Source of the DNA: Skeletonema tropicum
Lineage: Eukaryota; Bacillariophyta; Thalassiosirophyceae; Thalassiosirales; Thalassiosiraceae
Direction of reading: 5' to 3'
Assembly (NCBI GenBank): GCA_037178625.1
Contig: CM074136.1
Location: 2,232,001-2,296,000 of the forward strand
DNA length: 64,000 nt
Below, piece after piece: positions 22,599-32,174 of this stretch. Under the pieces are notes generated by a model that was not told the DNA's origin, made no database searches, and saw only the letters and a program-made list of their open reading frames with translations. Within the stretch, counting starts at the first letter, position 1. Every line of letters begins with the position of its first letter. Made by a program: the position numbers and the translations under genes.

Positions 22599-25500
22599 TT
22601 ATTTATAAATATTTCCATCCAGTTTACTGGGTGCAAAGCAAAAGAATCCTTCATCGGTCGGGAAAGATCGACCTTTGAGAAGAAAAAAATTAATATTATT
22701 CAGCGCATATCCACATTGGTGGGTTTGTGAACCGTGAGCTAGTACAACAAAATCGATTGGCTTCTAGAAGATCCATTTCGTCAACACATGGATGTGCGAT
22801 GAACGCTCGGCGTTTCGTGCTACCATGGAGATGTGACGGCGTGCGATAGAAGTGTGTTTCGACGTTGACAGAAGTGCATCGGAGGTGAGAAAAGAATTTC
22901 GATTCTCCTCATGTAGAGGAAGTGCCCATGGCGAGAATGCACCGTGGCACAGCTCATCACAATAAGGAATTTCATTCCAATAAAAAGACTACGGTCATCT
23001 AAATCCAAAGGACATCAGCTGTTGAGCGATGGACTACGATTAGAATTAAGTGTGGGGGGAGAAGTGTTCTCTCATCCAACCCTCACATATCGAGAGTCAT
23101 CTGCTGTTAGGCGAGATGATACCCTCACAACAACAGAGTTTGCGGATATAGTTAGCAGACTTAGAAGTATTTATTCCTTATAAGACGCTGGTCGCAATTG
23201 GAAAAATACGCACTCTCTTGTCTACCTCTGAGAAGGTGTGGAGAGTTTTGATCTTTACAGCATGATAGTGCATGTAGCTGGAGCTATTGAGAGCATGTTT
23301 GTCGACGCATTCTGTACAGATTGTGATTGTCGCAGCCGCTTAGCCTTGATGGATTGTTGGTTATTACACAGTGTTGCCGAGGTAGTCTACGCCTTGCTCA
23401 AGCGAGTACCTCAGGATGACGAGACGATTATACCCCACTGGGCGAAGTCGAACGTGCAATTGAACCACCTACCCTAATTAATAAAAATTACATTGCTGTG
23501 AAAGCAAATCGTGTTTATTTGTCCCTTTATTTGTCCCTGTTGATTCAACATGTGCAGCGACGTCCTGGTTAAAGAAAGATCAAGTCTATTCAGTTGCGCA
23601 CAGCGTGCTGTTCAAAGAAAGGTCATGTCTATTCAGTTACGCACAGCGTACTGTTCAAGTCATTTCTATCCAGCGACGAACTATTTAGCGTAAATTCATC
23701 CTTATTCACTGGTGCATCTAGGATGACCAGCCTCTTGCTTGCATTGTGGGAGGAGGAGGAATGAGAGAAACAATTCAAGAGCAATCTGAACTGGAATTAC
23801 CAAACCAAAATGGTCTGTGCCGCTGTGGCAGCCATGGATTGTCCATGTTCTCTAAATGTGGTTGGCCAACGTGGCAATCATGCCTAACATATTTCAGAAG
23901 ACAAGGTCATGGGGGAGTAACGATTGTCTACTCTGCTTCTCCTAGATATCGGATTATATCCTTTGGTGTGCCGTTTCTTCCACCAAAGAGATCTTCCAAA
24001 ATACTAATGAGCAATTCAGATGTTAGTCTGAAGGGAAGGGGACTTCCTTGGTACTTTGTGTCCATGGCAAGTGTCCCGAGTCCCGAATCTCGTGCCTTGA
24101 TTCTCTGTCTTGTTTACACGCGACAGTCGAAAGGAATCTCTTGCGCAAGCTCAAATTCAAACATTATCCGGAGTGGTGGGTCTCGTAAGAGAGACTACTC
24201 TATCGATACTAATACGGTGGTCATGCCTAGAAAAGGAAGACTACTTTCACAACGCAATCTCGCGTCGGCGAATATGATTGTGGTTGGAACCATGCTGCTG
24301 CAGATTACCTACGGTGTTCAAAAGGAACCTGCACACACCTCGATGCATCCGACTTAACTATCCTTGCTGGATGTACTTCTCACGTGAAGGAGAGGACGTT
24401 CAAGGATTGCTCGAGCAAGTGGAAAAGCACATGCGGAAATCAAGGCAGGGTCGCAAACAGGCGCATACCAGCACAACGAGATGATAACTACAAGACATCG
24501 TCCTTCTAAACCGCTGTTGTTGAAGACAACTAGTGGAGGACTTGCGAGAAAGCTGGCTGCTTGCTCAATGCTCGTCCTACAGTCCGAGAGTGGCTGAGAT
24601 CCGTAGCCGACTGCTCACCGTGTTTCGGGAGGTTCACCTTCTTCCAATGCACGTGAGACATTCATCGGCTGATGGTAAATTTCGTTCATAGTTCGGTGAC
24701 CTGATTATTGGATACTCAGATGGGACAGAGCTCGCCAAGCCTGCGTCATGGAGGGTTCAGTACAGAGCAGGCCATCGAGGGAGCTACACTTGCACCCGGA
24801 CATCTTCTACTGAAATGTTGTAATACATGATGAGAAAGTGTTTAACTCTATCGGAACGACCTGTTGTTTGGTGTACACAACGCAGGTAATAATGATCAAA
24901 TAAGAGAGAAGCGTGCTCAAGGCAGTTCTCGAGGCTTCCAAGTAAATGCTGCAAAAGACACTTACCATGCCCAGGAAATGACTAACACTTGGATACACCA
25001 TCTGGAAATTGTTCTTTCGATGATGGTGGTTGCCATCTTAGTTCTTGTGTGTTGTACCAAGACTACCAATAGATCTGCTCCGCTGCTTTTAGTGGCAAAT
25101 GTGGGGCCTCCTCGAAATTCGGTCAATATGGTACGGGGAGGAGGGATGCTGACCAAACAAGGAAGCGTTCCCATGATCAATCGCCAGCGACTAGATGCAT
25201 GTCTAAGGCGTTTCCAAATTCAGAGTTGATCGGCATTTTGGCTGAGCTTACTTCATTCAAGCGCAAGGCTTGGGGGAGTATCGATTCTTGAAGACACTCA
25301 TCGACTGGCATCTGTCGTGGTGCACAACAGGAGATGAAGTGATGAAGCTTGAACTTCGAAAAGAAGTTCAAGGGCGCGTGTCGGAGTGCGGGTGAGTAAT
25401 GTGCTATCACCTCCTCTCGGCATTTGTGCCTGGAGTTCTTCCGGTCTAAAGACAGGGCGAGGGCCGCCATACCCTCCGGGAGACAATCTCTACTCATATT

Positions 25501-26433
25501 TATCAAATCAACCTCAAACTAATTGCAAGGGGAAGATATTACGACTGCGACGGGGCTAGTGCTAGCGAGGCTGCGCTGCCTCAGTTGAGATCCTCAGTGG
25601 TCGAGGGTGTGATGCTTCAGCGTAAAGGAAAGTAGTACATACATTACCAGCGTTTGACAGCGTCATCCTTCACGACACATGCCACACCTACAAAGGAAGA
25701 GGTACCGACAGCAGCTCATTGGAGTGCGCTGTTATAATGCAGACTTGGGAAGACAGCAGCTCTTTGAGTGGCTGATCTAAAGATGACGAAGACAAATGGT
25801 AAGCTCTTGTGACTGCGCATAGTCACACACGACATGGAAGTAGAAGATAGTGTTCTGATGTAAACGTTGATGAAGCAAAGCTAGTTACGTATGTTCCTGG
25901 ACCTGCCGCAACATTCTAATGGGATCGAGAAATATTCTAATGATCTTCGACAGAGATGATGTATGCAGAGCCTATGCAACGATGCAAAAGGAGATACCTC
26001 TGTGGTGATTCCGGCAGCTCTTCAATCCAAGATCCAAGACCTTGCTTAGGGGATCTGGTATATCACGACCGTTTTGTGCCTTAGGCCGATGGATCGTAAG
26101 AACGCACTTTACGTCAACGAGGTTCTGACAGGTACTGATGCAAGTACGCTTATTTTATCAGGAAGTTATGCAGTTGTGCATACAGTTGTTGTTGCCCTAT
26201 CGTCTGATCTGACATTAGATTCGATTTAGGTAGAGGTGCCAAAGAAGGCTGAGGAGGGAGCTCAGGATGCGCTTACCCCTTTGCAACATTCAAATTGCCA
26301 TTATTATGTGTGAAACTATGATCGACCTTCCACGGCTCGTTCAAAGTGGTTGACTTTCCCACTACCAAAGATTCGAACGGGATGTTGGTGAATCCGCGAG
26401 ATAGAGTGACTCCTCTTCTCACACTTCAAGTGA
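22599..26433 (+). other. internal region of the outer element, part 1
   Basis: No long ORF is present. The largest plus ORF (about 23746-24357, GTG start, 203 codons) has no recognisable domain, and the others are under 125 codons. No HHCC zinc finger, DDE, YVDD-type or protease motif was found. The sequence after the LTR (TTATTTATAAATATTTCC) does not match the usual initiator-Met primer site, so priming is unclear. Confidence 0.5.
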
Positions 26434-26974
26434 TCTCAAGTTGAGAATTATCTGTCATAAGACCATCAAACAGAGTCGGGATAATCTAAGCGAACATTCA
26501 GGCGGATACACGGATCGGAGCGAGATCGGTGGACTTGTGAGGAGGATCGTAGAGTACCAGGAAACGAAGGCAGTGTTGAGACGTCTAATTCTATCTTAAG
26601 CCGGACACGAAGCACTGAAGCTCTGCTGTTGTGCGTCCTACTCGACTATCGAAGTATTGATGTAGTACAGTGTGCCTTGAGGCAGCGGATGTATTCCAAC
26701 GTAGTTATTACTATTTCATTATTCTTATTATTGATTGTGTTGTGAGCGCCATAAAGCAAGTTGGCTTTAGTATCTTGTGTAAAGATATGGCGGGAAAATA
26801 AGTTCTGCTGAACCGACGATCGCAGAAGATTCGACGTTCAACTTGCGGTAGATAAATGGGACGATTCCCATTAATCGGGATATGAGTATCTTCAATATCC
26901 ATAAGTAGTGTACCATTGATGACATACTGGTACGATTGCGGTTGCGCTCATCTGCTTTCTTACATAAGTTGACA
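26434..26974 (-). repeat. 3' LTR of the minus-strand nested element
   Basis: This 541-bp LTR pairs with 30003-30543 at a constant offset of 3569. It contains the last 69 codons of the element's long ORF. Confidence 0.92.
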
Positions 26975-29778
26975 CTCCCCAGCCAAACGTATATCGTATT
27001 CCAGACTTCCCACTTCAACAAGTAATCGCTAATCTCAAAGAACATCTGAGCAGTAAACTTATTATTGTGTGAAGTTGTTTCCATAATGGTTGGTATTTCC
27101 AGTAGCTCTTGATAATCATTGATCTGACCTGTAGGTGTATGGTCTTGATAATCCTTGATCTGTCCTGTAGGTGTAGGGTATTGGATGAGTTCTTCCTCCT
27201 TTGGACTAGGTAGACGTAGATCGGCCATAGAAAATGTGGACGATAAAGCATTGTGGTTGTTCTCGAAGGGCCTATTGCCGTTTGTGACTTGTGAGAAGGG
27301 CCTATTGCCGTTTGTGACTTGAACTTCAAGGTATATATGGTCATCCGCGACTTGGTAATGAAGTTGATCATATTCATCAAAAATGCGAACACTTGAAGAG
27401 AACCCTCTCTCGGGACTTCTAACAAAGAACCTGAAGCCACACACAAAAATATCGACAAAGAATCCACCATAGAGCCGATTGCATCGGGTGATAATTCTGC
27501 TTCCGACGATGATTTCGTGGTAATATGTGCGTGATGCATCCATAAGTTCTTGAATAGCTGCACGTTTGCTGCGCTCCCCATGATTGAGACCGAGACGATG
27601 ACGTTCGTAACTCACGAGATCAGGATGAAGAACCGAATTGACTTGATTCCGAATAACGTAGATATTGCGCTTCCTATCAACAATCCTCGATGCAAAACGT
27701 GCAATCATCATGTGACGAGAGTCACTGTCGATACTTACCAAAATAGCACCATACTCAACCATCAAAATATTACCATATCCAAATTGAGCCGAGAAGATAG
27801 CAGAGTTTCCATCACTGATCTGCGACCGAATAATATTTTCTCTCACGGCAGTACCGAGTAAAGCAAGCATGTTGTAAGATTTGCAAAAGGAAGTATCTTC
27901 CGTCGGACGAATGATATGATGAAGTCGAGTAGATGATGATGTCTCCCCATATTCCTCAGCAGTAACCATGACAGAATGATGTCGATCCAAGAAAACGTTG
28001 TTGATGATGACGTTCCGAAGCAAGACGTGATACTGTCGATGACCTCGAGTAATCTCCGCAAACGAAAAGCGATGCAACCTGCAAGCGACGACGATATAGA
28101 TCCTATCAGCAAGGTCTCGAGAATCATGTGAATAGAACTGAGCAGCGAAGTCTTGTAAGGACTTAAGAACAAGTGCATTGCATTCCGCATCGACTAGTTG
28201 TGCTCGATGGTGGTAAAATTCAATCTTCGCAGCAGGAGAACAAACAACAACTTGGCTTCCAACGGCAGAATCTTCTTGGATGTCCATCAACTTATAGAGT
28301 AGAACTTGCTCCCCATTCTTCGTCTTGTAGAACTGAATTCCATTCGACTCGTAGTACCAAATCAACTCTGAAATAATAAAGTCTCTCATCTTCGCAGGAT
28401 AGTGGTAACGTCGTATCATCACAGATAGATATTCAATTGAAGGAATTTGCTCCCCATTCATCTCGCAGGACAAAAGAAACTCTAAATTAATAAAGTATTG
28501 CATCTTCACAGGACAGTACTCTCCAATCATCATCTTGTGATATCGCAGTAGCTCTAAAGCTGTAGAGACATAAGATATCATGCCACGAACAAATGCATAG
28601 CCTTGAATGTGCGAAGGATCATATCGTACAAGTAATTCAAGTACAGACCGAGCGATGGTAATAAACAAGATCTTGTTGGATGTGTGATCGGAGTTGTGAC
28701 AACTGTGAGCAAATATCATGCAACGATCAATCTTCTGGTACTTGTGAGTGATAATAACACCACTGGATTCGTCTTGAAAGACATCGATACTTGTAGTAGA
28801 TGTCAAGAGTGTCTCCGTTCTCCCGAGTAATGCATACGTCGATTGCAAAACATCTCCCCACGCAACATGAATCTTGGTCACAAGTTGATTATAGTATCGA
28901 ACATGTTGTGTCCATTGCGAAAGATCGTGCAACCAGATAAAGTCGACACTAAAGATTACCATTACTCCCCATAGTCTCAAGAGATAATGTGTAAGTATGA
29001 GTCCCTCACAACTGAAAAACATCACTCCTCTATTCACAACTAGGAAGTCATGAGTACCATCGAGTAGATGATCTGCGATGTGACGATGCTCACCAAAGAT
29101 AACAACATCGATATGCTGTCGCTTGATAGAACTTGTGCCCAGGAACTGAATATCGAGTTTCCAGAATAGGGTCATCAAAAGGGGGCTGAGGTCATGTTGT
29201 CGAAGACAAACTATAACACCGATAGGACGTGTATCCATAGATGGATATAGGTTGGTATTAACACCAGAAGGAGTTACCAAAGTACTGAATTCAGAAGGAT
29301 CCATGATGCGAAGAATAATAACTGCGATCAATTTGTCTCCACCCAATGTAGAAGTGTCGAGAATATAATGTCGGGTTCCTAAGCAGACAACTAGACGAAG
29401 CACCGATCGAATCGAGAGAGATGCCGGGTTAAGTGCGGGCAAAGGCCTGTACACGGTGACAATCCACCATTTATCCTCTTGACTTCCTAATAAGGAGAGA
29501 CCCATTACTAACGAAGGACGGTCCACCACATGGTAGATATCCACTTCTTCAGAAGACACGTAAATCCATAAACGTGTAGATATGATCCCTTCAGTAGAAA
29601 ACAGGACTTGATGTAAATCCAAAAACTCGGATAACGGTCTCCGCCACCTTCCTCTGCGAAATACATCAGATTCCATATTAGCATCTCGACTACCATCACT
29701 GGTCTCTAAAGAAGCGTCTACAAAACCCTCATCGGCAGTAACATCGCCACGTGAAGAAGAAAGTTGATCCTCCTGCAT
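26767..29778 (-). CDS. 1003-aa element-encoded protein, unknown
   Basis: This is the longest ORF in the window. It opens at the ATG at 29778 (MQEDQLSSSRGD). The frame extends 17 codons further up but only from a GTG. Residues about 496-540 (KLMDIQEDSAVGSQVVV, then AAKIEFYHHRAQLVDAE) match residues about 359-405 of the gag ORF of the plus element, so part of it descends from gag. The remainder shows no gag, protease, integrase or RT motif. It has internal duplications: KMQYFINLEFLLSCEMNGEQ against KMRDFIISELIWYYESNG, VTNGNRPF twice, and HTPTGQIKDYQ-like units twice. It is rich in Ile, Tyr, His and Arg. The last 69 codons lie inside the 3' LTR. An ORF this long without a stop suggests selection or very recent origin. 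I do not know its function. Confidence 0.7.
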   Translation of the reverse strand: MQEDQLSSSRGDVTADEGFVDASLETSDGSRDANMESDVFRRGRWRRPLSEFLDLHQVLFSTEGIISTRLWIYVSSEEVDIYHVVDRPSLVMGLSLLGSQEDKWWIVTVYRPLPALNPASLSIRSVLRLVVCLGTRHYILDTSTLGGDKLIAVIILRIMDPSEFSTLVTPSGVNTNLYPSMDTRPIGVIVCLRQHDLSPLLMTLFWKLDIQFLGTSSIKRQHIDVVIFGEHRHIADHLLDGTHDFLVVNRGVMFFSCEGLILTHYLLRLWGVMVIFSVDFIWLHDLSQWTQHVRYYNQLVTKIHVAWGDVLQSTYALLGRTETLLTSTTSIDVFQDESSGVIITHKYQKIDRCMIFAHSCHNSDHTSNKILFITIARSVLELLVRYDPSHIQGYAFVRGMISYVSTALELLRYHKMMIGEYCPVKMQYFINLEFLLSCEMNGEQIPSIEYLSVMIRRYHYPAKMRDFIISELIWYYESNGIQFYKTKNGEQVLLYKLMDIQEDSAVGSQVVVCSPAAKIEFYHHRAQLVDAECNALVLKSLQDFAAQFYSHDSRDLADRIYIVVACRLHRFSFAEITRGHRQYHVLLRNVIINNVFLDRHHSVMVTAEEYGETSSSTRLHHIIRPTEDTSFCKSYNMLALLGTAVRENIIRSQISDGNSAIFSAQFGYGNILMVEYGAILVSIDSDSRHMMIARFASRIVDRKRNIYVIRNQVNSVLHPDLVSYERHRLGLNHGERSKRAAIQELMDASRTYYHEIIVGSRIITRCNRLYGGFFVDIFVCGFRFFVRSPERGFSSSVRIFDEYDQLHYQVADDHIYLEVQVTNGNRPFSQVTNGNRPFENNHNALSSTFSMADLRLPSPKEEELIQYPTPTGQIKDYQDHTPTGQINDYQELLEIPTIMETTSHNNKFTAQMFFEISDYLLKWEVWNTIYVWLGSVNLCKKADERNRNRTSMSSMVHYLWILKILISRLMGIVPFIYRKLNVESSAIVGSAELIFPPYLYTRY

Positions 29779-30002
29779 GATGATATCGGCGTCAGATAAA
29801 GATGTTATGCTGTATTGAGCAGCTATCACGGGTGTCCACTTGGTATGAAAGGAAGGCCTATTAAGCTAGGTGTTTGCCTGGCAAAACGGAGTCCACTTAA
29901 ATCAGGGAGAGTTGGATTTTCTCATAAGACTCAACGACTAAGGCTTGACAGATAATTCTTCGGTGTATCTGAAGCTATTGTTAAAGCACGAGACTGTTAA
30001 TC

Positions 30003-30543
30003 TCTCAAGTTGAGAATTATCTGTCATAAGACCATCAAACAGAGTCGGGATAATCTAAGCGAACATTCAGGCGGATACACGGATCGGAGCGAGATCGGTG
30101 GACTTGTGAGGAGGATCGTAGAGTACCAGGAAACGAAGGCAGTGTTGAGACGTCTAATTCTATCTTAAGCCGGACACGAAGCACTGAAGCTCTGCTGTTG
30201 TGCGTCCTACTCGACTATCGAAGTATTGATGTAGTACAGTGTGCCTTGAGGCAGCGGATGTATTCCAACGTAGTTATTACTATTTCATTATTCTTATTAT
30301 TGATTGTGTTGTGAGCGCCATAAAGCAAGTTGGCTTTAGTATCTTGTGTAAAGATATGGCGGGAAAATAAGTTCTGCTGAACCGACGATCGCAGAAGATT
30401 CGACGTTCAACTTGCGGTAGATAAATGGGACGATTCCCATTAATCGGGATATGAGTATCTTCAATATCCATAAGTAGTGTACCATTGATGACATACTGGT
30501 ACGATTGCGGTTGCGCTCATCTGCTTTCTTACATAAGTTGACA
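30003..30543 (-). repeat. 5' LTR of the minus-strand nested element
   Basis: In element orientation it runs from 30543 to 30003. TSD AGTGA lies at 30544-30548. On the minus strand the following bases GATTAACAGTCTCGTG resemble GATTATCATTGTCTCGGG after the plus element's LTR, a shared primer-site region. Confidence 0.92.
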
Positions 30544-30548
30544 AGTGA

Positions 30549-31480
30549 AGTTCAAGCGGACTCTCTACCTGTTCTTCAAGACTCTTGATTAAATCGTTTT
30601 AGGCAGAAGTGATGAATGCACATGAAGCCAGTGATACTCTTCCAACACGTAAGTCACGATATTCAAGAATACAGAGATGATACAACCTCTCTGGACGGAG
30701 TGCAATATGTACTTGTTACAATTACAATGCACCCACCGCAGTACTACTGCCGCAAAAACAGAGTCACTTGTGAACCTGTTGATGCAGCCCGATCGTCAAA
30801 TCGGAATGCAGCCGGAAGACAATCTGGTCTCTTCGTACCACACCGTTTAACGCAGCCTTGCGAAGCCAGTAAAGCGTTGTCCAAGATAGACACTTGTTAT
30901 ACTCTGGTCGCCAGGATGGCCGCTGCCAAAAGAAATTGGTGGATAGTTCCAAACGCTTGAAAGAACTTCGAAGCGTCGCGATCCCAAATACTGATTTGGT
31001 TCGTAGGCTTTGATCTAGCCGTTTTTAAAGTCTTAAATCTGCCGAGAGCAGAGACTCCAACGGAGGTCTCTTCTTCAAGCGACTGAAGTTGACACGAAAG
31101 GAACTGTACGATACAAAAACGAGCCTCAGTTAGTTTAGTCTAGTGAGCGCTACAACAATTGATAAAGACCCCATAGTATTGAGGAGTACAGGGGGTGTGT
31201 ATAGAGAAATTATTCGAATTGGAAATGGAAACTGAACGTTGAACAACGACGTCTTGGCCAAATCCTATGCACACACAACCGATGTCAAGGAAAGTACATT
31301 TGGTTGCTCTAATATCACAAAAGAACTTACGTCCTTGATTCGATCGAAATTGACATTGCCTGGAGGTCTTTTTTTCCCAAGTTGGGTTTTGGTTTCTATC
31401 TGTTAGACTGGTTTTTTATCCGGATGGCTTGCCATGGGTTTTCCAGTCTTGACAGCTCGTTTTTGGTTCACACAAGTTCG
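30549..31480 (+). other. internal region of the outer element, part 2
   Basis: This is the 3' internal part of the outer element between its two insertions. A 114-codon plus ORF (30616-30960) has no recognisable domain. The end (CACAAGTTCG plus GGGGA) is the outer element's polypurine tract, broken by the next insertion. Confidence 0.5.
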
Positions 31481-31485
31481 GGGGA

Positions 31486-31982
31486 TGACAACTTAAGATT
31501 TGGAACGCTGCCTTTTTATCATCATTATCGGGAATATGGGATTTAGGAATTATGGGAATGGGGATTTACGTTATTTCATGTCGTCATCGACGAGAAGCCA
31601 TCTGCTCGGAAGTAGCCATCTGCTTGTTTTGGCGGGATAAGATTTTATTTCACCACAGGTTGAAGCACTACCATGACACGTCGACCTCTCACTTTTGTAG
31701 ATAGAAATAAAGAATAAACAACGTGTAGTAGACGAAGCCGACCATGGCGGAGACTTCTCCCAATAATACTTCGATAGTCGGGTAGGATAGATGAGCAGAT
31801 AGCTCCAACATCCAGCTTAATTTGGTATTTGAACTCAACGTTCCAGAATCTTCATACGTCCTTCATCTTTCACTTCCGCCGAGCCACCCGTCGTTCAGAT
31901 CAGTGATCCTCGTACCGCAAGTCAACGTCGATGTACGCATATAGATTTCTCAGGCTTTGAGCAGATAATACTCAACTTGAGA
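31486..31982 (+). repeat. 5' LTR of the plus-strand nested element
   Basis: This is a 497-bp LTR. A diverged relative is present at 18112-18411. Confidence 0.93.
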
Positions 31983-32174
31983 GATTATCATTGTCTCGGG
32001 TTTACTACATAGCTATCAGACCACCGTTGTATTGTCTGATCAAGCCGGACGTAAGAAATCTAGAGATCATCCTCACGTCACTGATTTAAGTGGATTTCAA
32101 CTTGCCGGGTTAACACCTCGCTCAACAGAACTTCCTTTCATACCAAGTGGACACCGTGAAAAGCCAATCAAAAA
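31983..32174 (+). other. leader between 5' LTR and gag
   Basis: This is the untranslated leader with the presumed primer-binding region GATTATCATTGTCTCGGG. CTGATTTAAGTGGA and CCTTTCATACCAAGTGGACA are shared with the leader of the minus element, suggesting conserved packaging or priming signals. Confidence 0.5.

Larger units (their letters stand above)
26434..30543 (-). mobile_element. nested pol-less LTR element with a 1003-codon ORF
   Basis: The 541-bp LTRs at 26434-26974 and 30003-30543 look identical at every position compared. On the minus strand each starts TGTCAACTTA and ends CTCAACTTGAGA. The target duplication AGTGA is at 26429-26433 and 30544-30548. A polypurine tract, GGCTGGGGAG on the minus strand, sits directly before the 3' LTR. 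The element is inserted in the outer element in reverse orientation. LTR ends, polypurine tract, the LTR block ATACTTCGATAGTCG and leader blocks (CTGATTTAAGTGGA, CCTTTCATACCAAGTGGACA) are shared with the plus element at 31486-35428, so the two are related families. It encodes one long ORF and no recognisable pol. Confidence 0.92.

Noticed and set aside
27015..27581. 188-codon minus ORF inside the nested element
   Set aside because: It overlaps the 1003-codon ORF in another frame and has no domain.
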